This document shows positions 36,308 through 44,759 of a stretch of DNA of 64,000 nt, in pieces. The stretch comes from VAZQ01 sp963758945 (lineage in GTDB: Bacteria > Pseudomonadota > Alphaproteobacteria > Rhizobiales > Xanthobacteraceae). Position 1 is the first letter of the stretch. The number at the start of each line of letters is the position of its first letter. A model generated the notes under the pieces. It saw nothing but the letters and a program-made list of their open reading frames with translations. It made no database searches and had not been told where the DNA came from. A program made the translations under genes and the position numbers. The stretch is taken from contig CAVWXY010000016.1 of the NCBI GenBank assembly GCA_963758945.1, positions 310,001 to 374,000 on the forward strand. The letters are read 5' to 3'.

Positions 36308-37063
36308 ATGCCGATCGAGGAACGCCTGCGTCGCTCATCGAAGCCCGCGCTCGACCTGCCGCCGCCGTTCCGGCTGGTGACGCTGCGCGAGGTCGGCGAT
36401 GCCTTCGCCCATGCCGCCAGCATCGCGGTGGAGGCGGGGGCCGGCACGCTGGTGCATGTGGGCCGCTTCGACCTCGCGGAATTCGCGGTCGTGCTGGAGC
36501 CGGAAGAGCCGCTCAATGGTGCGCGCCGTGCGTTCTATGCCGGGCTCGTCGCCCTCGCCGACGCGCTCGCGGCGCACGCTCCGCCCGAGCGGCCGATTAC
36601 CTTCGACTGGCCGGACGCGGTCCGTGTCGATGGCGGGCTTGTCGGCGGAGCGCGCCTCGCGTGGCCGCCGGGGTGCAAGGAGAACGAGCCGCCGGCGTGG
36701 CTCGTGTTCGGCGCCATGATCCGCACGGTGGCGATGGGCGAGGAGGAGCCGGGCCTGCGGCCGCTCTCGGCGGCGCTGGAGCAGGAGGGCTTCGACGATC
36801 TCGGCTCCGGGGCGCTGGTGGAGAGCTTCGCCCGCCACCTCATGGTCGCGTTCGACGCCTGGCAGGAGAGCGGTTTCGAGGAGGTCGCGAAGAACTATCT
36901 CGCCCGGCTCGCGCCCGAGAGCGGAGTGCGCCGCACCATCGACGACAGCGGCGATCTCGTGCTGCGGCGAACGGCGGCGGCGACCGTCGAGCGGCGCTCG
37001 CTCGTGCGCTCGCTCGCGCAGCCGTCGTGGCTCGATTCCGCAACCGGCGGACCGCGTCGATGA
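36308..37063 (+). CDS. biotin/lipoate protein ligase-like protein of unknown role
   Basis: A 251-residue protein with PPPFRLVTLREVGDAFAHAA at the N-terminus, ITFDWPDAVRVDGGLVGGARLAWPPG in the middle, and a C-terminal domain with NYLARLAPESGVRRTIDDSGDLVLRR. The middle portion resembles the biotin/lipoate A/B ligase fold, but the family signature lysine and the usual glycine loop are not obvious, so catalysis is doubtful. It overlaps the next gene by ATGA and begins a set of five conserved genes that lead into the formate dehydrogenase operon. Confidence 0.72.
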   Translation: MPIEERLRRSSKPALDLPPPFRLVTLREVGDAFAHAASIAVEAGAGTLVHVGRFDLAEFAVVLEPEEPLNGARRAFYAGLVALADALAAHAPPERPITFDWPDAVRVDGGLVGGARLAWPPGCKENEPPAWLVFGAMIRTVAMGEEEPGLRPLSAALEQEGFDDLGSGALVESFARHLMVAFDAWQESGFEEVAKNYLARLAPESGVRRTIDDSGDLVLRRTAAATVERRSLVRSLAQPSWLDSATGGPRR

Positions 37064-37599
37064 AGCTCTTGCGCACGATCAGGCTCGATCCATCGGATAC
37101 GTTCGTGTTCGAGCGCGCCGCCGCGCCGGGCGAATGGGCGGTGTCGGGCGCGTTCATGTTCGCGGACGCCGATCCTGATGCGCTCGACGGCAAGCCGCGC
37201 GCCGCCTTCCGCGGCGGTTTCCTGGGCGTGCCGTCGCTCGGCTGGTCGACCCTGGTGCAGATCGTGGAGGCGAGCGAGGCTGATCGCACCGCGCTGGTCG
37301 AGCTGCTGGCGAACGTGCTCGAGGCGCGCCTCGGCGCGCCCGATCTCATCGCCGCCCGCGCGGCGGCGGAAGAGGAGGTCGCGTTCGCGGCCTCGCTCTG
37401 CGATCATCCCCGCGACACCCTGATCGCGGTGCGCCGCAGCTTCGAGGACGGCGCCATCCGCGAAGCGTTTCGCACGTTGCGCCGGCGCGGCGCGGGCAAG
37501 CCGATGCGGGCGTTCTCCTTCCTCGAAGTGGACGGCGAGGAGGAACCGGACGAAACGGTGGACCTCGTCGGGCTGACGAAGCAAAAGCCGAACCAGTGA
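37060..37599 (+). CDS. conserved protein of unknown function (DUF6505-like)
   Basis: A 179-residue soluble protein with no recognised catalytic motif. Visible features are MKLLRTIRLDPSDTFVFERA, GEWAVSGAFMF, and a long helical, acidic C-terminal half. From memory it matches the family I know as DUF6505, but I cannot confirm the number. It is translationally coupled to the gene before it through an ATGA overlap. Confidence 0.68.
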   Translation: MKLLRTIRLDPSDTFVFERAAAPGEWAVSGAFMFADADPDALDGKPRAAFRGGFLGVPSLGWSTLVQIVEASEADRTALVELLANVLEARLGAPDLIAARAAAEEEVAFAASLCDHPRDTLIAVRRSFEDGAIREAFRTLRRRGAGKPMRAFSFLEVDGEEEPDETVDLVGLTKQKPNQ

Positions 37600-37679
37600 G
37601 CGCCCTTTGAGGGCATGACAAGCGCGGGCGAGGTGCTGTGCTATAGAAGGCGCGCAATCTCTCCGCGAGGCGTGACGGC

Positions 37680-38687
37680 ATGAGGGATTTCTGGCTCTCC
37701 TGCGGGCATCATCTGCTCGACCGCGACGACGGCGGCGGGCTCGTCGTCACCGACGAGTTCCTCAAGGCCTATCTCGCGCGGCCGGAGCTGGCTCCGCCGT
37801 CCGATGCGTGCATTGCCGAACGCACGCTGCACGCGGCGCTTCTCACCAATCCGCGCCGGCCGGTCGTTGCCCGCGAGATCGCCGCGATCGCCGATGCCGA
37901 CGCGCGCGAGAATTGGCGCCTGATGACCGCGTTTCGCGACCGGCTCATGGGTCACAAGACCCTGGAGGCCGCCTATCTCGACCTCGTGCGCCGCGGCGTG
38001 GGCGAGACGCCGCCGCTGTTCGTCAACCAACTGGTCCACGTGATTCTGCGCAACGTGCTCGACGGCTGTGGGGATACCGTCATGCTGCGTGCGGCCGAGC
38101 TCTTGTTCCGGCCGCAACGTCTCACCGTGCACGGCGGGTCATTGATCGCCGCCGACGAGGAAACGGTCGGGGGCATGCGTCCGCAGCCGGTCTCGCCGCT
38201 CGTCGCCATGCTCGGCCTTCCCGCGGCCGGCGAAATCGACGTGCTCAACGACGACAATGCCGAAACCTATTGGGCGCGCAGCGACCAGTTCGACATGGCG
38301 CTCGATCTCACCGCCGGACGGCGCGGGCTCGAGGCGCTCGGAGAGGTGATCGAGCGGTGGATCGCGCATCTGCTACCGGTCGCGGTCGCGGTCGAAGCGC
38401 TGACTGAGGCGACCGGCGTCAATCTCGCCTGGTATGTCGGTCTCGACGCCGAGGCGACCGCAATCGGGGATACGCTGTGGCACGGCGAAGAGCTCGATCA
38501 GGCCGCGCGCGAGCGTGTTATCGGCCTTTACCGGCTTACGGTCCACAACCCCCAGATCGTGCTGGACACGGCCAGGGGCGAACCCATCTATCTGATATTG
38601 GCGATGACGCCCGACCGGATGCTGCGCATGAAGCCGCAAAATCTCGTGACCGGCCTGCCGCTGGCGCACTTCGAGGCGGTGTCGTGA
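37680..38687 (+). CDS. conserved protein of unknown function (DUF6352-like)
   Basis: A 335-residue soluble protein: RDFWLSCGHHLLDRDDGG at the N-terminus, LMTAFRDRLMGHKTLEAAYL, LFVNQLVHVILRNVLDGC, and DNAETYWARSDQFDMALDLT. I know no function. It is annotated in other genomes as DUF6352, from memory. An 80-bp gap with a GCGAGGC element precedes it. Its end overlaps the next gene (GTGA), so it heads a coupled trio with the DUF3305 and DUF3306 genes. Confidence 0.72.
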   Translation: MRDFWLSCGHHLLDRDDGGGLVVTDEFLKAYLARPELAPPSDACIAERTLHAALLTNPRRPVVAREIAAIADADARENWRLMTAFRDRLMGHKTLEAAYLDLVRRGVGETPPLFVNQLVHVILRNVLDGCGDTVMLRAAELLFRPQRLTVHGGSLIAADEETVGGMRPQPVSPLVAMLGLPAAGEIDVLNDDNAETYWARSDQFDMALDLTAGRRGLEALGEVIERWIAHLLPVAVAVEALTEATGVNLAWYVGLDAEATAIGDTLWHGEELDQAARERVIGLYRLTVHNPQIVLDTARGEPIYLILAMTPDRMLRMKPQNLVTGLPLAHFEAVS

Positions 38688-39199
38688 ACGTGGCGCCCGC
38701 CCTTGCCAAGGTCCCGGTCGGCATCGTGGTCGAGCGCCGCAAGGCGCAAAGCCCCTGGATCGATTTCACCTGGCGGCCGGTGACCGCGCTCGCCGGGCTG
38801 CCGGACGCCGCGCCGTGGACCGTGCTGTCGCAAGACCACGAAGGCGCAACCTTTTATGCCGGCGCTGCGGAGATCGAGCTTTACCGCACCGAGACCGCCA
38901 ATTATTGCGACAATCTCGGCACCGGCACACCGAAGCTCTGGGTGGCGCTGCGGCCGACCGGGGTCGAGCCGCCCTACGAGATTTTTGCGGTCACCGCCGA
39001 TCCGGCGGAGGGCGAAGCCTGGACCGAGGCGGGCAGCGACCTCATCGACGTGGTGCCGATGCCGGAGGCGGTGCGCGTCGTCATCGAAGGCTTCGTCGCC
39101 GTGCATCACGTCGAGCGGCCGGCGCACAAGCGCGAGCGCGACCGCGCCGATCCGGAGGCGCTGGCGCGGCGCGGACCGATGCAGAAAGAGCGAGAATGA
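38684..39199 (+). CDS. DUF3305-family protein
   Basis: A 171-residue protein with VPVGIVVERRKAQSPWIDFTW and LYRTETANYCDNLGTG, which I recognise as the DUF3305 family found beside formate dehydrogenase genes. The start is GTG at 38684, overlapping the preceding stop, and the end overlaps the DUF3306 start by four bases, so all three genes are translationally coupled. Function unknown; a role in formate dehydrogenase assembly or activity is inferred from conserved neighbourhood. Confidence 0.78.
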   Translation: MNVAPALAKVPVGIVVERRKAQSPWIDFTWRPVTALAGLPDAAPWTVLSQDHEGATFYAGAAEIELYRTETANYCDNLGTGTPKLWVALRPTGVEPPYEIFAVTADPAEGEAWTEAGSDLIDVVPMPEAVRVVIEGFVAVHHVERPAHKRERDRADPEALARRGPMQKERE

Positions 39200-39943
39200 G
39201 CGCGCCGGAAAATTTCATCGCGCGCTGGTCGCGGCGCAAGCGCGAGGCCGCGCAAGAGGCCGAAGCACCGGCGCAGCCGGCAACTGCGCCTGAAGCGGCG
39301 GCGGAAAACGCGCACCCCCCCGAACAGCGACCCAAGGAGGGCGACGCCACCGCGGCGGGCGGCGGCACGCCACAGCCTGCGTTCGATCCCGCAAGCCTGC
39401 CGTCGCTCGAACTCGATCACCGCCGACAGCGACATCCGTGCCTTCCTTGCTCCCGGTGTCCCGCCCGCGCTGACCCGTGCGGCCCTTCGTCGCGCGTGGG
39501 CCGCCGATCCCGGCATCCGGGATTTCGTCGGCCTTGCCGACTACGACTGGGATTTCGTCACGCCGGGTGCGATCACCGGGTTCGGGTCGCTGGAAATGAC
39601 CGACGAACTGCGCCGCCACGCCGCGCGCCTGGTCGGCCGCGGCCTTGCCGGCGAGGAGGTCGACAGGCCCGCGCCCACCTCCGCCGCGCTGCCAGCGGAG
39701 CGACCGCCGGTTGAAACATCGTTCGAATCGGCCGGCGCAACCGCCGAAGTGCCCACGCGAACAACCCAAAGCAATCGTGGGAAATTCCAAGGTGAGGCTG
39801 ACCCGGCCGATGATGAGCGGCACAATTGCGAGCCCGTTTTGCAGCGCAATAGAGCGGATACTGCAACGCAACATAGCCCGGAAAAGCCCGACAACGATCA
39901 AGTGATTGCAAAACGGCCGCACGGCTCCGCTTTACCTGAATAA
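39196..39943 (+). pseudogene. DUF3306-family protein, frameshifted
   Basis: The N-terminus APENFIARWSRRKREAAQE and the downstream segments TADSDIRAFLAPGVPPALT, WAADPGIRDFVGLADYDWDF and the final RPHGSALPE identify DUF3306. These lie in two frames that join if one base is removed near 39411-39412 (after codons for LPSLE). Corrected length is 248 residues. A proline/alanine-rich low-complexity stretch lies in the N-terminal third. It is the third frame break of the same kind in the window by position of discovery and the fourth overall. Confidence 0.78.
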
Positions 39944-40033
39944 CACCGGACTCATAGCCTCGGACTATTGACCGTCGCTCGCGCTGGGCGGTATTTTTCG
40001 TCCTTGGAATTGTAATAAAAAAGAACAACCGCC

Positions 40034-40813
40034 ATGAGGGACGAGGGCCTGGACGAAGCGATTCGTGTCGCCGGCGGCGTCGGCGCGCTTGCCCGAAAAA
40101 TCGGCATCTCACAGCCTTCGGTTTCGAATTGGTCGCGCGTTCCCGCCGAGCGCGTGCTTTCGGTCGAAGGGGCAACCGGCGTGAGCCGCGCGCTCCTGCG
40201 GCCTGACCTTTATGTCGAGCATTCCGGCGCTGGTGGCGAGGTCGACGAGGTCGACGCCGCGCGCGCGCAGGAATACGCGCTGCTCTCGGTGCTGCTCGCG
40301 CGCGCGCCCGATGCCGGACTGATCGAGCGTCTCGGCACATTGCGCGGCGACGCGAGCCCGCTCGGGCTCGCCCATGCCGCGCTCGCGGAGGCCGCGGAGC
40401 GCAGCAATGCCGAGCGGGTGGAGCGCGAATATTTCGATCTCTTCATCGGGCTCGGACGCGGAGAACTGCTGCCCTACGGATCGTATTATCTTACCGGCTT
40501 CCTGCACGAGCGGCCGCTCGCGCGCCTGCGCGCCGATCTCGGCAAGCTCGGAATTGAGCGCAGCCCCGGGCAGGCGGAGCCGGAAGATCACGCGGCCATC
40601 CTGTGCGAGATCATGGCGGGGCTGGTGAGCCGCCGCTTCCCGGCTCCGGCCGGCTCCGATCGCGCGCTGTTCGAGCAGCACCTCGCGCCGTGGATCGGAC
40701 GGTTCTTCGCCGATCTGGAACGCGCCGGGCGCGCCGAGTTCTACCAGCCGATAGGGACGATCGGCCGGGTATTCATGGACATCGAGACCAACGCTTTCGC
40801 GCTGCCGTCGTGA
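40034..40813 (+). CDS. HTH-TorD fusion, formate dehydrogenase chaperone
   Basis: A 259-residue protein. Residues 5-58 form a helix-turn-helix of the YdaS/Cro type (ALARKIGISQPSVSNWS, RVPAERVLSVEGATGVSR, LLRPDLY). Residues about 70-255 are the TorD/DmsD all-helical chaperone domain (EREYFDLFIGLGRGELLPYGSYYLTGFLHERPLA). Such chaperones bind the Tat signal of molybdoenzymes and hold them until the cofactor is inserted. It sits 41 bases upstream of the small Tat protein gene and the fdhA operon. The fused DNA-binding domain suggests that the chaperone also controls transcription, which is inference. Confidence 0.86.
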   Translation: MRDEGLDEAIRVAGGVGALARKIGISQPSVSNWSRVPAERVLSVEGATGVSRALLRPDLYVEHSGAGGEVDEVDAARAQEYALLSVLLARAPDAGLIERLGTLRGDASPLGLAHAALAEAAERSNAERVEREYFDLFIGLGRGELLPYGSYYLTGFLHERPLARLRADLGKLGIERSPGQAEPEDHAAILCEIMAGLVSRRFPAPAGSDRALFEQHLAPWIGRFFADLERAGRAEFYQPIGTIGRVFMDIETNAFALPS

Positions 40814-40854
40814 TCGGACGCGAAACGCATACGGGAACACAGGAGGTGACGGCG

Positions 40855-41061
40855 ATGAAGAAAGAACGCAAGGCCACGCTCGGTCGTCGCGAGTTCCTTC
40901 GCACGCTCGGCGCGGGCGCCACCGTCGCGGCCGCGTCCGCCGGGTCGCTCGCCGGCGAGGCTCACGCCGACACCGAGAGCAACGACGAAAAGCGCAAGTC
41001 TCGTTACAGGGAATCCGAAGAGGTGAAGACCTTCTATCGGGTCAACCGGTATCCGAGCTGA
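40855..41061 (+). CDS. small Tat-signal protein of the formate dehydrogenase locus
   Basis: A 68-residue protein with a twin-arginine signal (LGRREFLRTLGAGATVAAAS) followed by a short, charged mature part ending in EEVKTFYRVNRYPS. It matches the formate dehydrogenase region Tat target family that I recall from similar loci. GGAGGTG precedes the ATG at 40855. It lies 10 bases upstream of fdhA in the same operon. Function unknown; it may be a periplasmic or cytoplasmic helper for the exported enzyme. Confidence 0.8.
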   Translation: MKKERKATLGRREFLRTLGAGATVAAASAGSLAGEAHADTESNDEKRKSRYRESEEVKTFYRVNRYPS

Positions 41062-41071
41062 GGAGGCACCC

Positions 41072-43999
41072 GTGCTGATCAAGAGAACGGAACGTCAGGC
41101 TCGCCGCAGCCCGCTCGCCGGTGCGCTGCAAGGCCAATCGGATGGCGGCCTCGACCGCCGCGCTTTCCTGCGCCGCTCCGGGCTCGCGGCCGGCGGCCTC
41201 GCCACGTTGGGTGCGCTGCCGCTCGGAAGCGTGCGCAAGGCACAAGCGGGTCCGCCGCCCCCCGCGGGCGCGCAAGTGACCATCCGCAAGAACATCTGCA
41301 CGCATTGCTCGGTCGGCTGCACGGTGATGGCGGAAGTCGCCAACGGCGTCTGGATCGGCCAGGAACCGGGCTGGGACAGCCCGATCAGCCGCGGCTCGCA
41401 TTGCGCCAAGGGCGCGGCGACGCGCGAGATCGTGCACGGCGATCGCCGCCTGCGCTATCCGATGAAGCTCGTCAACGGCCAGTGGACCCGGATCGGCTGG
41501 GATCAGGCGATCGACGAGATCGGCGACAAGCTGATGGAGATTCGCGAGAAGTCCGGACCGGAATCGGTCTACTGGCTGGGCTCGGCGAAATTCACCAACG
41601 AAGGCGCCTATCTCAATCGAAAGTTCGCCGCCTTCTGGGGCACGAACAATTCCGACCATCAGGCGCGCATCTGCCATTCGACCACCGTCGCCGGCGTAGC
41701 CAATACCTGGGGCTACGGGGCGATGACCAACAGCTACACCGACATCCGCAACGCCAAGACGCTGCTCTTCCTCGGCGGCAATCCGGCCGAGGCGCACCCG
41801 GTGTCGTTGCAGCACTTGCTCGAAGGCAAGGAGCTCAACCGCGCGAACTTCATCGTTGCCGATCCGCGTCTCACCCGCACCGCCGCCCACGCGACCGAAT
41901 ATGTCAGGTTGCGTCCGGGCACGGACATCCCGGTGCTGTGGGGGCTGCTCTGGCACATCTTCCAGAACGGCTGGGAGGACAAGGAGTTCATCGAGCAGCG
42001 CGTCTACGGGATGGACGAGGTGCGCAAGGAAGTCGAGAAGTGGACGCCCGAGGAAGTCGAGCGCGTCAGCGGCGTACCAGGCGCGCAGCTCAAGCGCGTG
42101 GCCGAGATGTTCGCCAAGGACCGGCCCGCGACGCTGATCTGGGCGATGGGCCAGACCCAGCACACGATGGGCACCGCCAATGTCCGCGCGAGCTGCATCC
42201 TGCTGCTAGCCACCGGCAATGTCGGCACGCCCGGCGCCGGCGCCAACATCTTCCGCGGTCATACCAACGTGCAGGGCGCCACCGACCTCGGCCTCGATGT
42301 CGTGACGCTGCCGCTCTACTACGGGCTGGTCGAAGGCGCCTGGAAGCATTGGTGCCGCGTGTGGGAGGTCGACTACGACTGGATGGTCTCCCGCTTCGCC
42401 GACAAGAAGATGATGGAGACGCCCGGCATTCCTTCGACGCGGTGGTTCGACGCGACGCTGCTGCCGAAGGATCAGGTTGCCCAGGCCGACAACCTCAAGG
42501 CGATGGTCGTCATGGGCCACGGCGGCAACACCGTGACGCGCATGCCGGAGGCGGCCAAGGGCATCGAGAAGCTCGACCTGCTGGTCGTCGCCGATCCGCA
42601 TCCGACCACCTGGGCGGCGCTCTCCGAGCGCAAGAACGGCACCTACCTCCTGCCGGTCGCGACCAGCTACGAAACCAACGGCTCGCGCACGGCGTCCAAC
42701 CGCGCGATCCAGTGGGGCGAGCAGATCGTCAAGCCGATCTTCGAGTCCAAGGACGACAACGAGGTCATGTACCTCCTGGCGAAGAAGCTCGGGTTCGCCG
42801 ACAAGATGTTCAAGAACATCAAGGTCGAGAACAATCTCCCGTCGCCGGAGGACGTGCTTCGCGAGATCAATCGCGGCGGCTGGTCCACCGGTTATTGCGG
42901 CCAGTCGCCGGAGCGGCTGAAGCTGCACATGGCCAATCAAAAAGACTTCGACATGCGCACGCAGAAGGCCATGAGCGGTCCCGCGCAAGGGGACTACTAT
43001 GGTCTGCCGTGGCCGTGCTGGGGCACTCCCGAATTCAAGCATCCGGGAACGCCGCTGCTCTACAACACGACCCTCTCGATCAAGGACGGCGGCGGCACGT
43101 TCCGTGCCCGCTTCGGCCTTGAGCGCGAGGAGAAGTTGCCTGACGGCACGACCCGCAAGGTCAGCCTGCTCGGGAACGGCTACTATTCCAAGGATTCCGA
43201 GATCAAGGACGGCTATCCCGAGTTCACCTACGGCGTGCTCAAGAAGCTCGGCTGGGACAAGGATCTGCGGCCCGAGGAGCTCGCCGTCATCCAAAAGATC
43301 GGCGGCAACAACCCCGACGGGGTGTCGTGGTCGATCGATCTCTCGGGCGGTATCCAGCGCGTCTCGATCGAGCACGGCTGCATCCCCTACGGCAACGGCA
43401 AGGCGCGCGCCAATGCCTGGAACTTGCCCGACCCGATTCCCGTGCACCGCGAGCCGATCTATTCGCCGCGGCCCGACCTCGTCGCCAAATATCCGACGCG
43501 GCCCGACGCCAAGCAGTTCCGCGTGCCCAATATCGGCTTCTCGGTGCAGAAGGCGGCGGTCGACAACGGGCTGTCCAAGCAGTTCCCGCTGATCCTCACC
43601 TCGGGCCGGCTGGTCGAATACGAGGGCGGCGGCGAGGAAACCCGCTCCAACAAGTGGCTCGCCGAGCTGCAGCAGGACATGTTCATCGAGATCAATCCTG
43701 CCGATGCCGCCGAGCGCGGCATCAAGGACGGCAGCTGGGTGTGGGTGACCGGCGCCGCCAACAACTCGAAAGCGCGCATGAAGGCGCTGGTCACGGAGCG
43801 CGTCGGCAAAGGCGTGAGCTGGTGTCCGTTCCACTTCGCCGGCTGGTTTCAGGGTGTCGATCAACGCGACAAGTACCCGAAGGGCGCGGATCCGATCGTG
43901 CTCGGCGAGAGCGTGAACACGCTCACGACCTACGGCTACGATCCGGTGACCGGCATGCAAGAACCCAAAGCCACGCTGTGTCAGATCAGGGCAGCGTAA
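41072..43999 (+). CDS. fdhA: formate dehydrogenase alpha (molybdopterin) subunit
   Basis: A 975-residue periplasmic formate dehydrogenase. Tat signal (Arg29-Arg30 in LDRRAFLRRSGLAAGG), a [4Fe-4S] motif CTHCSVGC (Cys76, 79, 83) with the fourth ligand in SHCAKG (Cys111), and bis-MGD-binding regions follow. The molybdenum or tungsten ligand is Cys201 in QARICHSTTVAG, where E. coli FdnG has selenocysteine. GTG at 41072 is the start, with AGGAGG upstream; no better ATG follows. The local mob, moe, fdhD, TorD and tup/mol genes all support its maturation. Confidence 0.97.
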   Translation: MLIKRTERQARRSPLAGALQGQSDGGLDRRAFLRRSGLAAGGLATLGALPLGSVRKAQAGPPPPAGAQVTIRKNICTHCSVGCTVMAEVANGVWIGQEPGWDSPISRGSHCAKGAATREIVHGDRRLRYPMKLVNGQWTRIGWDQAIDEIGDKLMEIREKSGPESVYWLGSAKFTNEGAYLNRKFAAFWGTNNSDHQARICHSTTVAGVANTWGYGAMTNSYTDIRNAKTLLFLGGNPAEAHPVSLQHLLEGKELNRANFIVADPRLTRTAAHATEYVRLRPGTDIPVLWGLLWHIFQNGWEDKEFIEQRVYGMDEVRKEVEKWTPEEVERVSGVPGAQLKRVAEMFAKDRPATLIWAMGQTQHTMGTANVRASCILLLATGNVGTPGAGANIFRGHTNVQGATDLGLDVVTLPLYYGLVEGAWKHWCRVWEVDYDWMVSRFADKKMMETPGIPSTRWFDATLLPKDQVAQADNLKAMVVMGHGGNTVTRMPEAAKGIEKLDLLVVADPHPTTWAALSERKNGTYLLPVATSYETNGSRTASNRAIQWGEQIVKPIFESKDDNEVMYLLAKKLGFADKMFKNIKVENNLPSPEDVLREINRGGWSTGYCGQSPERLKLHMANQKDFDMRTQKAMSGPAQGDYYGLPWPCWGTPEFKHPGTPLLYNTTLSIKDGGGTFRARFGLEREEKLPDGTTRKVSLLGNGYYSKDSEIKDGYPEFTYGVLKKLGWDKDLRPEELAVIQKIGGNNPDGVSWSIDLSGGIQRVSIEHGCIPYGNGKARANAWNLPDPIPVHREPIYSPRPDLVAKYPTRPDAKQFRVPNIGFSVQKAAVDNGLSKQFPLILTSGRLVEYEGGGEETRSNKWLAELQQDMFIEINPADAAERGIKDGSWVWVTGAANNSKARMKALVTERVGKGVSWCPFHFAGWFQGVDQRDKYPKGADPIVLGESVNTLTTYGYDPVTGMQEPKATLCQIRAA

Positions 44000-44011
44000 G
44001 GAGGCTCGACA

Positions 44012-44608
44012 ATGGCTCGGATGAAATTCCTTTGCGACGCCGACCGTTGCATCGAGTGCAACGCCTGCGTCACCGCCTGCAAGAACGAGAACGAGGTGCC
44101 CTGGGGCATCAACCGCCGGCGCGTCGTCACCATCAACGACGGCAAACCCGGCGAGCGCTCGGTCTCCATGGCCTGCATGCATTGCACCGACGCGCCCTGC
44201 CAGGCGGTCTGTCCGGTGAACTGCTTCTACACCACCGCCGACGGCGTGGTGCTGCACTCCAAGGACCTCTGCATCGGCTGCGGCTATTGCTTCTACGCCT
44301 GCCCGTTCGGCGCGCCGCAATATCCCCGGGTCGGCAACTTCGGCTCGCGCGGCAAGATGGACAAGTGCACGTATTGCGCGGGCGGGCCGGAAGCGGACGG
44401 CTCCCAGGCCGAGTACGAGAAGTACGGCGCCAATCGTCTGGCCGAAGGCAAGCTGCCGCTGTGCGCGGAAATGTGCTCGACCAAGTCGCTCCTGGCCGGT
44501 GACGGCGAGATCATCGCCCAGATCTACAAGGAGCGCGTGGTCAAGCGCGGCTACGGCTCGGGCGCCTGGGGCTGGAAGACGGCGTATCGCGAGACGATCG
44601 CGTCGTAG
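44012..44608 (+). CDS. fdhB: formate dehydrogenase beta (iron-sulfur) subunit
   Basis: A 198-residue protein with four [4Fe-4S] motifs: CIECNACVTACKNEN, CMHCTDAPCQAVCPVNC, CIGCGYCFYACPFGAP, and a last cysteine group around CTYCAGG and CAEMC. It transfers electrons from the alpha subunit to the membrane cytochrome b. GGAGG lies eight bases before the ATG, 12 bases after fdhA. It carries no Tat signal of its own and would be co-exported with the alpha subunit. Confidence 0.95.
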   Translation: MARMKFLCDADRCIECNACVTACKNENEVPWGINRRRVVTINDGKPGERSVSMACMHCTDAPCQAVCPVNCFYTTADGVVLHSKDLCIGCGYCFYACPFGAPQYPRVGNFGSRGKMDKCTYCAGGPEADGSQAEYEKYGANRLAEGKLPLCAEMCSTKSLLAGDGEIIAQIYKERVVKRGYGSGAWGWKTAYRETIAS

Positions 44609-44644
44609 CAAGCGGGACGCGCTTGCTGCGCGTCCCGACACGAG

Positions 44645-44740
44645 AGCGGGCATCCGGTAACCGCCGCTCCGCGATGCACGTAGCCGCTCAACGCCGACGC
44701 CACTGCCAACTGGATCATCCGCTTTCGGGGATGATGACGG
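44645..44740. repeat. palindromic MITE/REPIN-like element, copy 2
   Basis: Degenerate left arm (GAGCGGGCATCCGGTAA), a spacer of about 50 bases, then right arm ACTGGATCATCCGCTTTC and GGGGATGATGAC. It splits fdhB from the gamma subunit gene inside the operon, so its hairpins may lower expression of the downstream gene. Confidence 0.75.
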
Positions 44741-44759
44741 CGAACAAGGAGGAAACCTC

